A stretch of DNA of 64,000 bases from Candidatus Treponema merdequi (GTDB lineage: Bacteria > Spirochaetota > Spirochaetia > Treponematales > Treponemataceae), in the NCBI GenBank assembly GCA_018064525.1, contig JAGHVB010000040.1:33669-97668 (forward strand). Reading direction: 5' to 3'. Below the pieces are notes generated by a model that worked only from the letters and a program-made list of their open reading frames with translations, made no database searches and was not told the DNA's origin. Numbering within the stretch: position 1 is the stretch's first letter; every line of letters begins with the position of its first letter. Below, one piece after another: positions 8,930 to 16,965 of this stretch. The translations under genes and the position numbers were made by a program.

Positions 8930-9694
8930 TTACATCTGTGTCGGGCAGTCGATAAATTCTACTTCAATCTTTTTTTCTTTTGCAAGTTTCTGCATCACAA
9001 GCTGAACTCCGACAGTTTCTGTCTGATAGTGTCCGCCTGCAATTACATTAATTTTACTTTCTTTTATAAAGTGATAAAGTTCGTGATTCATTTCTCCTGT
9101 GATGAATAAATCAAGACCTTCTTTAACAGCTTCTTCAACATCATCGGCTGCTCCCCCGGAACAGATTCCGACTGTCTTTATGTCTTTTTTTCCAAAGTTC
9201 AAGACATGCATCGGTTTTTCGCCGCATAAAACTTTTTCTGCTATTTCATCAATCGACATCGCTTTTTTTAAAGTTCCCTTTACGCCGATATCCATTCCGC
9301 GCCATGTTGCAAACGGTTTTATTTTTGTAAGTGCAATTCGTGATGCAAGGCCATAATTGTTTCCGTTTGGATTATTTGCATCAAGTGGAATGTGATAAGA
9401 AATGAGTGCGAGGTCGTTATCAAAAAAAGTTTTGATTCTTGTGTAATGATTTTTTGTGATAGTTTCGCATCCGCCCCAGAAAAGTCCGTGATGTGTAAAA
9501 AGAACATCAGCTTTACATTCTGCAGCAAGTCTTGCGGTTTCTTCTGAAGCGTCTACGGCAAAAGCAACCTTTTTAATTTTTTTTGAATCAGGATTTGAAT
9601 TTTGAATTTGAATTCCATTGAGCGCAATGTCGTTTGAATAATTTTCTTTTTTTAAAAATGAATTAAAGTATTCATCAAGTTCATATAATGTCAT
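8930..9694 (-). CDS. NIF3-like dinuclear metal protein (DUF34)
   Basis: 254 aa, the short form of the NIF3/YbgI family without the PII-like insert. Metal ligands are visible in FTHHGLFWGG (paired His) and in GGHYQTETVG near the C-terminus (His and Glu). VAFAVDASEETARLA and ICSGGAADDV are also typical. The family is often annotated as a GTP cyclohydrolase-like or metal-handling protein, but its reaction is not established. It overlaps the upstream minus-strand membrane-protein gene by 4 bp (ATGA), so the two are co-translated. Confidence 0.9.
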   Translation of the reverse strand: MTLYELDEYFNSFLKKENYSNDIALNGIQIQNSNPDSKKIKKVAFAVDASEETARLAAECKADVLFTHHGLFWGGCETITKNHYTRIKTFFDNDLALISYHIPLDANNPNGNNYGLASRIALTKIKPFATWRGMDIGVKGTLKKAMSIDEIAEKVLCGEKPMHVLNFGKKDIKTVGICSGGAADDVEEAVKEGLDLFITGEMNHELYHFIKESKINVIAGGHYQTETVGVQLVMQKLAKEKKIEVEFIDCPTQM

Positions 9695-10779
9695 TTTGTT
9701 TCCTCGCTTAAATCTGTAAACTGCGCTTTTTCGTAAGCATTAATTGCAGATTTGATTTTCATTACAACATAGCTCGGAGAGTAACCAGTTTTATCTTTTG
9801 AAAGATTGAATAAAACTTTTGCAGAAAGTGGATCTGCCTGCTGAATGAATCCAAATCCGGGAGTTTTATATTCTGAAAGCAAAGCAATATTATGAAACAT
9901 TAAAACTGGTCTTGCAGTATCAGTAATTCTTGAAGCACAGAGAGCAGGACTTTCATCTGCAACAATAATTAATTTTTTTGTAACAGGTTCTGATTTGTCT
10001 GCGATTCTGGAAAGAACTTCATATTCTTTTGCATATACATCGAGATAAAAATTATTTGAATCAGAAGAAAAATATTTTATTCCATCTTTTCTGGAATTCA
10101 TGTTCAGTGAATATCTTTTTATAAAGTTGATGTTTATTTTTGATTTTGAAGGAACTGTGCTGAATCCGAAATCTCCTGCATAAACTTTAAATCCTGATTT
10201 TGCGAGAAGTTTCAGAAAAGGTTCATAAGCAGAAAAGTTTGCTCTTTTGTCTGGAATGAATAAAACTGCATAATCGTTTTGATAGTTCTGCTGATTCTGG
10301 TCTGGATAAAAAACAGTCAGCGCAAGATTTTTTGAAGAAAAAAGTTTTTCTGATTCTGAAAAGCCGGTGCTGAAAGTTCCACTTAAATATTTTGTTTCAG
10401 ATTTAATCTGAAGTTTTGTATTGTCAAAATAAACTGGTTTGAAAATTATAAAAATGATTGCTGTTGTGATTGCAAGCAAAAGAAGAACCGATGAAAAAAT
10501 TGTAAATGTAATGCTGTATGTATCAATTAAAAGATGATTGCAGAATCTGAAAAAACTTTTGTAATTAACAAGTATTGCAAAGAAAACTAAATTTGTGAGA
10601 ATTATTTCGTTTATGCTGTATCCCCATGCAACGGCTTCAATAAACAGGAGTAATGCAGAAAGCGGAATGAATAAAACAAGTGAATCTAATCTTGTCTGTC
10701 TGATAAAAAAAACCCTTGCACTTGAAACTGCAATTAAAAAGAGTATTAAAAGCTGCGCATATAACGGAATCATTGTCAT
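9691..10779 (-). CDS. Membrane protein with extracytoplasmic alpha/beta-hydrolase-like domain
   Basis: 362 aa. The first ~130 residues hold about four membrane segments (LLILFLIAVSSARVFF, LFIPLSALLLFIEAVA, LTNLVFFAILVNY, IFSSVLLLLAITTAIIFII). The rest is a soluble domain with strand patterns like an alpha/beta hydrolase (AVLFIPDKR, FKVYAGDFGF, KLIIVADESPALCA). The usual G-x-S-x-G nucleophile elbow is replaced by ADESPA, so catalysis is doubtful. Function is not recognised. It overlaps the NIF3 gene by 4 bp, a pairing that may reflect a shared transcript only. Confidence 0.65.
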   Translation of the reverse strand: MTMIPLYAQLLILFLIAVSSARVFFIRQTRLDSLVLFIPLSALLLFIEAVAWGYSINEIILTNLVFFAILVNYKSFFRFCNHLLIDTYSITFTIFSSVLLLLAITTAIIFIIFKPVYFDNTKLQIKSETKYLSGTFSTGFSESEKLFSSKNLALTVFYPDQNQQNYQNDYAVLFIPDKRANFSAYEPFLKLLAKSGFKVYAGDFGFSTVPSKSKININFIKRYSLNMNSRKDGIKYFSSDSNNFYLDVYAKEYEVLSRIADKSEPVTKKLIIVADESPALCASRITDTARPVLMFHNIALLSEYKTPGFGFIQQADPLSAKVLFNLSKDKTGYSPSYVVMKIKSAINAYEKAQFTDLSEETK

Positions 10780-10891
10780 AATTGAATATTACTCAAAAAA
10801 AATGATGATTTCAACTTATAAAATCCTTTATTTTCACCGACAATTATGGTAAAATTGTATCATTAAAGTAAAAAGGTAAGGGTTTATATTA

Positions 10892-12394
10892 ATGGGTCTT
10901 CAGAAACGAATTGAAGTCGATGCATCAAAAATCTCAAAGGCAATTAATTCTGGAATTGCATTAACAATTACGACCTATACATTACCACATGAAATGGAAG
11001 TTTACATGGGTGATGTTCTTACTGCTTTTCTTAAGGAATTGCAGCAGGATCATATGGTTGAATATCTCAACTATTGTCTTAATGAATTAATTACAAATGC
11101 CAAAAAAGCAAATACAAAACGCGTTTACTTTAAACAAAAAAATCTCGATATTACAGTTGCACAGGATTATGATGAAGGTCTTAAAACTTTCAAGGAAGAT
11201 ACATTAAATAACATCAATTACTATCTTGGACTTCAGAAAAAAGCAGGACTTTATGTTAAGTTAATTCTCCAGGTAAGAAATAATAAAATTAAAGTTGAAG
11301 TTCGTAACAACTCAAGCCTTACAGTTTTTGAATATAAGCGTATTCACGATAAACTTTCGCGTGCACAGCAGTATACTTCTGTAGAAGATGCACTTTCACA
11401 GATTCTCGACGATTCAGAAGGAGCAGGTCTTGGACTTGTAATTATGATTCTTATGCTCGAGAAAATCGGTTTGACAGAAGAAAACTTTCAGACTCTTTGT
11501 GAAAACGGTGAAACAATTACAAGAATTATTCTTCCGCTCAGTGAAAAAACTCAAAAAGAAATCAGCATCATTTCTTCAGAATTTGTCAAGCTTATTGATA
11601 ATCTTCCTCAGTTTCCTGAAAACATCACTCAGATCAACAGACTTTTGAATGATCCGGATTCTAAAATGTCAGATATTGCCATGCAGATTTCAAATGATGT
11701 CTCGTTAACAGGTGAACTTCTCAAAATGGTAAACTCTGCAGCATTTGCACTTGCAACTCCATGTCACAGTATTGCAGATGCCGTAAAACTTGTTGGACTT
11801 CGCGGAATTAAAAACCTTCTGTTCAGTATCGGAACAATGCAGACATTCAAGCAGGTCGGTGTAGAAAAGGCAGACTTGTGGACACATGCTTATCAGGTTG
11901 CTTTTTATTCATATAATCTTGCACGAAATTTCTTTAACGGGCAGAGAGCCATTATTGAAGATTCCTACATCTGTGGTCTTCTTCATGATATGGGAAAAAT
12001 TATTTTTGAAACTTCCCATCCGGATATTCTTGATAATATTAAGAATGTCTGCGAAGCAAAGGGAATTTCAACAGACTTGATAGAAAGAATGATTGCCGGT
12101 GTAAACCATGGCGAAATTGGAAGTGAAGTTGCAAAAAAATGGAACTTCCCGGAAGTAATCATTAATGTCATTAAATATCATCACGACCCGGAAGAAGCTC
12201 CTGAAAATGTGCGCTCTTTAACAAGTGTTGTCTATCTTGCAGATATTTTGACTTATTATCAGACTGGAGAAATTGCGTTCTATCAGATTGATTCAGAGAT
12301 TCTTGCAATGTTTAAGATTTCTAATGAAGACCAGCTCAGAAAAGTTTCTGAAAAACTTCTTGCTTCATTCCAGAAAGAACAGAGTGAAGAATAG
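10892..12394 (+). CDS. GHKL-ATPase-like / HDOD fusion signalling protein
   Basis: 500 aa. Residues ~50-215 resemble a histidine-kinase-type ATP-binding domain: an N-box-like YCLNELITNAKKAN (61-74) and a G-box-like EGAGLGLVIMILMLEKIG (176-193). No phospho-acceptor His domain is seen. Residues ~225-440 are an HDOD domain (FPENITQINRLLNDPD..., VGLRGIKNLLF). Unusually, a set of possible HD-phosphohydrolase ligands is kept: H332, H365-D366 (LLHDMGK), H406, H430/H431 and D451. There is no GYP motif. HDOD proteins act in motility and c-di-GMP-linked control. The gene stands alone, divergent from 10779. Confidence 0.8.
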   Translation: MGLQKRIEVDASKISKAINSGIALTITTYTLPHEMEVYMGDVLTAFLKELQQDHMVEYLNYCLNELITNAKKANTKRVYFKQKNLDITVAQDYDEGLKTFKEDTLNNINYYLGLQKKAGLYVKLILQVRNNKIKVEVRNNSSLTVFEYKRIHDKLSRAQQYTSVEDALSQILDDSEGAGLGLVIMILMLEKIGLTEENFQTLCENGETITRIILPLSEKTQKEISIISSEFVKLIDNLPQFPENITQINRLLNDPDSKMSDIAMQISNDVSLTGELLKMVNSAAFALATPCHSIADAVKLVGLRGIKNLLFSIGTMQTFKQVGVEKADLWTHAYQVAFYSYNLARNFFNGQRAIIEDSYICGLLHDMGKIIFETSHPDILDNIKNVCEAKGISTDLIERMIAGVNHGEIGSEVAKKWNFPEVIINVIKYHHDPEEAPENVRSLTSVVYLADILTYYQTGEIAFYQIDSEILAMFKISNEDQLRKVSEKLLASFQKEQSEE

Positions 12395-12418
12395 AAAAAA
12401 AAGCTGAGATTCAATTTG

Positions 12419-12467
12419 AAGTGTACCCCAAAAGTTGGAGACAATTTTCGGAGGTACACTTTTTTTA
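12419..12467. terminator. Bidirectional terminator with GTGTACC arms (copy 1)
   Basis: Between convergent genes. Arms AAGTGTACC (12419-12427) and GGTACACTT (12453-12461) continue into inner pairing CCAAAAGTTG/CAATTTTCGG, with one mismatch and a GAGA loop. A T-run follows on the plus strand. The same outer arms recur at 16855-16940. The inner sequence also resembles some IS terminal repeats, so an origin from a mobile-element end is possible. Confidence 0.8.
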
Positions 12468-13361
12468 TTTATTTAACGATTCAACCCATTTCTGCATTAA
12501 AATTCCAAAAGCAACTCCGACATTCAACGAAGCCTTTAATCCGATCATTGGAATTGTAACGCAGCCATAAGTCGCTTTTTTGATTGCTTCAGGACTTACT
12601 CCAAGTTCTTCCGAACCGATGATGCAGATTCCTTCTTTCGGAAATTTAAATTCATCAATCGGAGTACCGCCTGTTTCTAAAACAAAAATCGGTTTATCTG
12701 TCGGAAGTTCGTCTAAAGATTTTTTTTCGTAAGGCAAAGTTTCGATACAGCCCATTCCGCTTCTGACAGCGCGTGGATGTGTCTCGTCGCAGCAGAAAGG
12801 AGAAAGATAAAGTTTTTCTGCTCCAAGTCCTTCTGCAGTTCTGAAAATTGAACCCAGGTTAAATGGAGAACGAATGTCTTCTGCATAAGCGCAGACACCA
12901 GGGTAGAATTTTCGTGTTTCGATTTTTGATTCGTTTGATGTTTCAGTTATCGTATCGTGTGAATCTGAAGAAGCATCAGATTCTTTTGAAAGGTCCGGTG
13001 TTTTGTTAAGTTCTATCTGACCTTTATGAGGTGCGATGATTAAATCCCATTCTGCAGGAAATGTTCCGATGATTGCGAGAAGGTGGTTGCGAGCGATGTT
13101 GCATGTGCGTCGTTCGTTAAACGGGTTTTCGTTTAAAAGGGAATTTAATTCTGACGCGGCATCTTTCGGGAGTTTCGGGTCGAGCAGCAGAACTTTGACG
13201 AGTTCTTTTACATACTGCTCACGTGTCATTGAATTGAAATTGTATTCGGTTCCTTTTTCTGCAATACCGGCAATATCACGTTCCAGAGCGCCAAATGAAA
13301 GTGCGAGTTTTCGTCTTTTCTGTCCGCCTGAAAGTTGAAATAATTTTTGAGGTTCAATCAT
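12465..13361 (-). CDS. TrmH/SpoU-family RNA 2'-O-methyltransferase
   Basis: 298 aa. The C-terminal ~150 residues are a SPOUT methyltransferase with the three motifs: DIRSPFNLGSIFRTAEGLGA (N and R of motif 1), CIIGSEELGVSPEAI (motif 2) and IPMIGLKASLNVGVAFGIL (motif 3, SAM knot). It methylates a ribose 2'-OH in tRNA or rRNA; the target cannot be told. The N-terminal ~145 residues (LSGGQKRRKLALSFGALERD...) form an extra helical domain not typical of TrmH or RlmB, perhaps for substrate binding. It is convergent with the HDOD gene. Confidence 0.88.
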   Translation of the reverse strand: MIEPQKLFQLSGGQKRRKLALSFGALERDIAGIAEKGTEYNFNSMTREQYVKELVKVLLLDPKLPKDAASELNSLLNENPFNERRTCNIARNHLLAIIGTFPAEWDLIIAPHKGQIELNKTPDLSKESDASSDSHDTITETSNESKIETRKFYPGVCAYAEDIRSPFNLGSIFRTAEGLGAEKLYLSPFCCDETHPRAVRSGMGCIETLPYEKKSLDELPTDKPIFVLETGGTPIDEFKFPKEGICIIGSEELGVSPEAIKKATYGCVTIPMIGLKASLNVGVAFGILMQKWVESLNK

Positions 13362-13400
13362 AACTTATCGAAGACTAATTTAGAATGCAGTTATTGTCAA

Positions 13401-14549
13401 TCAGAATGCGAGTTTTAATAAATCAAAAAGATCATCTGATGTCATGCTTCTTGGAAGTGTATTCATCAGATCAAGTTCACCTGCATCTTCTGCAGCCAGT
13501 GCAAGCTGGTCAATTGAAATTGAAAGATCTTTTAATCGTGCAGGAAGATTGTTTTTTGCAATTTTCTGTCTGACATATTCGCAAAGGGCTGTTACTGCTT
13601 CTTCTTTTGTTGCATTTTCCGGTGCAGCTCTTAAGATTTTTGCAAGTTTTTCAATTCTGTCTGCCTTGAATTTTGCTGCATCTTCGATTACATACGGAAA
13701 GAGAATTGAAGAAATAAGTGAGCGTGAAATTCTGTAACGGGCATTGATTGTCATTGCAAGTAAAGAAGCAATTCCAGGAGCGCTCATTGCACTTGCAAGA
13801 GATGTCATACAGCCACCCTGTGTCAAAAGAACTTCTGAAGGTGTTGTAACAGTAAGAGTATCGGAACCGTCAATTGCATATCCTAAAACCTCTGTTCCTT
13901 TTTCGACAATCATATCACTGAAGAAAGTTGCTTTCTGAGAAATATAGCTTTCTGTTGCAAGACAGAGAGTTTCAATAGACATTGAAGCGGTCTGGTTTTC
14001 TGTCAAAGTCAAAGAGAGGTTTGGATCGTAGAGAACGAGTTTGCAAAGACCATCTTTATTTTTAATAAGTTTGTTTTTGTTTGAGCGAGAATCGATAACG
14101 GGTGTAAACGAAGAAAAGATAAACGGATCGCGCATTGTTGTCGGAATTGCGATTAATGGAAGCGGTGCAACAGTAGGAGCAGCGCCATCAACAAATTCGT
14201 AAAGTCCGTGAACTTCGTAGTATACAGAACATACAGCTTTTGCAATGTTGATTGTTTTTGAACCGCCGACTGCGATGATTCCGTGAACATGTGCATCGCG
14301 TGCAAGATTTAATGCCTGTTCAATTGTCTGTGTATTTGCACCGTTTGTAATTTCATCAAAAATAAAATATTCAATTTTGTGTTCATTCAACGGCTGAAAG
14401 ATTTTGTCTGCAATACCGACTTCCTTTAACATTGGATCGATGATAAGCATAAATTTAGAGCCGTATTCCTGTGCATACTGGCCGATGCGGGTAATTGTGT
14501 AAGAACCGAGGACAATGTTTGGTGAAATTTTGAAGATGAAATCTGCCAT
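13401..14549 (-). CDS. Iron-containing alcohol dehydrogenase homologue lacking metal ligands
   Basis: 382 aa, the length and overall pattern of the group III Fe-ADH / glycerol dehydrogenase family (GIIAVGGSKTINIAKAV, LPLIAIPTT, ILFPYVIEDAAKF). By eye alignment to the family, the four metal-ligand positions are all changed: Asp to E193, His to L197, His to S262 and His to R276. GGGSxxD is reduced to GGSKTIN, and the PTTxGTGSE loop reads PTTMRDPF. It is therefore probably a non-catalytic relative with a sensing or binding role. It lies between an SpoU gene and flgM on the minus strand. Confidence 0.75.
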   Translation of the reverse strand: MADFIFKISPNIVLGSYTITRIGQYAQEYGSKFMLIIDPMLKEVGIADKIFQPLNEHKIEYFIFDEITNGANTQTIEQALNLARDAHVHGIIAVGGSKTINIAKAVCSVYYEVHGLYEFVDGAAPTVAPLPLIAIPTTMRDPFIFSSFTPVIDSRSNKNKLIKNKDGLCKLVLYDPNLSLTLTENQTASMSIETLCLATESYISQKATFFSDMIVEKGTEVLGYAIDGSDTLTVTTPSEVLLTQGGCMTSLASAMSAPGIASLLAMTINARYRISRSLISSILFPYVIEDAAKFKADRIEKLAKILRAAPENATKEEAVTALCEYVRQKIAKNNLPARLKDLSISIDQLALAAEDAGELDLMNTLPRSMTSDDLFDLLKLAF

Positions 14550-14620
14550 AAAATAAACTCCGGATTTTTAATTAAAAAAATGTTTTATAAGTTCCATTTA
14601 TAAACTTTTTGTCTGTATAC

Positions 14621-14652
14621 AAAAAAAGACGGAATTCCTTCCGCCTTTTTTT
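14621..14652 (-). terminator. Intrinsic terminator after flgM
   Basis: Arms GACGGAA (14628-14634) and TTCCGCC (14639-14645) pair with one A-C mismatch. A/T runs flank both sides, so it may stop transcription in both directions. Located 22 bp past the flgM stop. Confidence 0.75.
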
Positions 14653-14674
14653 ATTACGAGCTTAGAATCTTTAA

Positions 14675-14962
14675 TTAGATTCCGTAGCTTGCCATAATAC
14701 GCTCTGCAGTTGAGTTGATAACTTCTGCACTAAGGTATGATGAGTCTTTAATTTTCTCTTTAATCTGAGCGATGAGTTCTGAACGAACATCAGGAGTTTC
14801 TGCAGCTACTTCTTTGAGATAGTAAGCTTCTGCCATTTCTTTAGCTTCTGCAGACACACTGATTGAATCTGGTGAAGATTTAACGCTTGATGTGTTCTGA
14901 GTGCGTTTTGTGCCCTGAACATTGTTAAGAGGAGCAACTCCTCCAAGTTTGTCTATCATCAT
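14675..14962 (-). CDS. flgM: FlgM-like anti-sigma-28 factor
   Basis: 95 aa. The N-terminus carries MIDKLGGVAPLNNVQGTK and the Ser-rich SVSAEAKEMAEA segment typical of FlgM. The C-terminal half (RSELIAQIKEKIKD...LSAEVINSTAERIMASYGI) fits the sigma-28-binding helices, with the 'V-x-x-I-K-x-x-I' pattern. It holds FliA inactive until the flagellar hook-basal body is complete; in spirochaetes it acts with the periplasmic flagella. It is followed by its own terminator and lies 34 bp downstream of rsmI on the same strand. Confidence 0.88.
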   Translation of the reverse strand: MMIDKLGGVAPLNNVQGTKRTQNTSSVKSSPDSISVSAEAKEMAEAYYLKEVAAETPDVRSELIAQIKEKIKDSSYLSAEVINSTAERIMASYGI

Positions 14963-14996
14963 ATTTTCCTGCCTTATACCTTAATTATCGGTATTT

Positions 14997-15689
14997 TTAC
15001 TCTGAAAGTTTAGCATTAATTATGCCAGAAACGAAGACGGCAAATTCGCCCTTAATGGACTGTCTTTGTGCGAAATCGTCTCTTACTTCTGCCGAAGTCC
15101 CTTCCACAATTTCTTCATGCAGTTTTGTAAGTTCCCTGCCGACTACAACGCGGCGGGTACTATCAATATCGGCAATATCTGTAAGCAACTTTACTATTCT
15201 GAACGGACTTTCGTACAAAATAAATGCGCTGCCTGCATCCATGAGTTCACGAAGGCGTTTTCGTCGTTTTCCGGGGCTTGGAGAGGTAAAACCTTCAAAA
15301 ACGAGGGTTTTTCCACCAGGGCCTGCAACGCTTACAAGTGTTGCAAAAGCACTTGGTCCTGGAATCGGAACTACCCTAAATCCAGCCTGTCTCACTTTGT
15401 AAGCCAGAACAGAACCAGGATCACTTATTCCAGGCATTCCCGCATCGCTTGCGTATGCAACAGACTGGCCCTTTTTTAAGAGCTCAATTACTTTTTCTGC
15501 GGCAAACTCTTCATTCTGCGACCGGCACGAAATCAACGGCTTTCGTATCTCAAAATGCGTCAAAAGTTCAAGTGTATGGCGCGTATCTTCACAGGCGATT
15601 ACATCTACGGTTTTAAATGTTTCTAAAGCCCTGCAGGTGATGTCTCCCAGGTTTCCGATAGGCGTTCCAACAATGTATAATTCTGACAC
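14997..15689 (-). CDS. rsmI: 16S rRNA (cytidine-1402-2'-O)-methyltransferase RsmI
   Basis: 230 aa tetrapyrrole-methylase-fold enzyme that 2'-O-methylates C1402 in the ribosomal decoding centre. Diagnostic segments are LYIVGTPIGNLGDIT at the N-terminus, DVIACEDTRHT, YASDAGMPGISDPG (SAM loop), GPSAFATLVSVAG and FILYESPFRI. It is shorter than E. coli RsmI (~286 aa) because it ends soon after EFAVFVSG, without the C-terminal extension. It is upstream of flgM on the minus strand and divergent from argC. Confidence 0.95.
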   Translation of the reverse strand: MSELYIVGTPIGNLGDITCRALETFKTVDVIACEDTRHTLELLTHFEIRKPLISCRSQNEEFAAEKVIELLKKGQSVAYASDAGMPGISDPGSVLAYKVRQAGFRVVPIPGPSAFATLVSVAGPGGKTLVFEGFTSPSPGKRRKRLRELMDAGSAFILYESPFRIVKLLTDIADIDSTRRVVVGRELTKLHEEIVEGTSAEVRDDFAQRQSIKGEFAVFVSGIINAKLSE

Positions 15690-15903
15690 ACTAATATTAT
15701 ATAGGTAAAATTAGTGTAGTGCAAGTAAAAATGTTAAGTGGAATTTGTCCGACCGCGGTTTTTGGTAATGTCCGGAAATAAAAATAGTATACGGAGTTGA
15801 ATTAATTATCCTGGAAGCCGGTTTTATAAAATTCCCCTTTATTGTAATAAAACTTAAAAGTCGATAAAATCGGATTTATAATTCTTATTTTTTGAGGTGG
15901 AAT

Positions 15904-16851
15904 ATGGCAAAGATTTTTATTGATGGAAGAGAAGGAACTACAGGTCTTAAGATTTATGAACGCTTTGCAAACCGCAGTGATATTGAAATCATGCAGATTG
16001 ATGAAGACAAAAGAAAAGATCCTGTTGAAAAAGCAAAAATGATTAATGCTTCTGATTTTACTTTTCTGTGCCTTCCTGATGCAGCGAGCATTGAATCGGC
16101 ATCGCTTTGCACAAATCCTAAAACAAGAATTATTGATGCATCTACAGCTCACAGAACAAATCCAGCATGGGCTTATGGTTTTCCGGAACTTGATAAATCA
16201 TTCAGAGAAAAAATCATCACTTCAAACCGAGTTGCAGTTCCTGGCTGTTACGCAAGCGGATCAAATGCAATTTTATATCCTCTCGTAAAATCAGGAATAA
16301 TGCCACGCGATTATCCTGTCGTAATTCACGCAGTAAGCGGTTATTCTGGCGGTGGAAAAAAAGCAATTCAGAATTATGAAGCAGAAGGAAGAAACAAGGA
16401 TCTTGATTCTCCAAGAATGTATGCTTTGACTCAGAGTCATAAACATTTACCAGAAATCAAGGCAATGTCAAATCTTGAATATGATCCGATTTTTTCTCCA
16501 TACATCTGTGATTACATTCAAGGAATGTGTGTAACAGTTGGTCTTCATACAAGACTGCTTTCTAAAAAAGTGACTGTTAAAGATGTTCACGAAATGTTTG
16601 CTGCTCATTATGACGGAACAAACTTTCTGCAGGTTGCTCCGGTGATGGGTGAAGGTGTTTTAACAGACAATTATATTCCGTCAAATACAATGGCCGGAAA
16701 AAATACAATGCAGGTTTTTGTTTACGGAAATGATGACCGCATTATGGTAACAACAAGATTTGATAATCTCGGAAAAGGTGCTTCTGGTGCTGCAGTTCAG
16801 TGTCTTAACATTATGATGGGAATTGACGAAACAACAGGTCTTGAAAAATAA
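15904..16851 (+). CDS. argC: N-acetyl-gamma-glutamyl-phosphate reductase (type 2)
   Basis: 315 aa; catalyses the third step of arginine synthesis (NADPH reduction of N-acetylglutamyl phosphate). Short type 2 AGPR features are KIFIDGREGTTGLKI at the N-terminus, TFLCLPDAAS, the active-site Cys in VPGCYASGSNA, and HAVSGYSGGGKK. The ATG at 15904 is chosen because GAGGTGG sits 4-10 bases before it; an in-frame TTG at 15892 would place the ribosome site inside the gene. No other arg gene is adjacent, and it ends in a shared terminator. Confidence 0.95.
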   Translation: MAKIFIDGREGTTGLKIYERFANRSDIEIMQIDEDKRKDPVEKAKMINASDFTFLCLPDAASIESASLCTNPKTRIIDASTAHRTNPAWAYGFPELDKSFREKIITSNRVAVPGCYASGSNAILYPLVKSGIMPRDYPVVIHAVSGYSGGGKKAIQNYEAEGRNKDLDSPRMYALTQSHKHLPEIKAMSNLEYDPIFSPYICDYIQGMCVTVGLHTRLLSKKVTVKDVHEMFAAHYDGTNFLQVAPVMGEGVLTDNYIPSNTMAGKNTMQVFVYGNDDRIMVTTRFDNLGKGASGAAVQCLNIMMGIDETTGLEK

Positions 16852-16943
16852 AAAAAGTGTACCTTCGGAAGTTTGAAATGTGATTTGCTGCAATAAATCC
16901 GATGCATTTCACCTATTTCAATTTTTGAAGGTACACTTTTTTT
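16852..16943. terminator. Bidirectional terminator with GTGTACC arms (copy 2)
   Basis: AAGTGTACCTT (16855-16865) pairs with AAGGTACACTT (16928-16938), flanked by A- and T-runs, between convergent argC and the lipoprotein gene. The ~60-nt interior can partly pair (TTGAAAT with ATTTCAA). The outer arms match the element at 12419-12461. Confidence 0.82.
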
Positions 16944-16965
16944 GTATATAGTCTTTCAGTATCTG

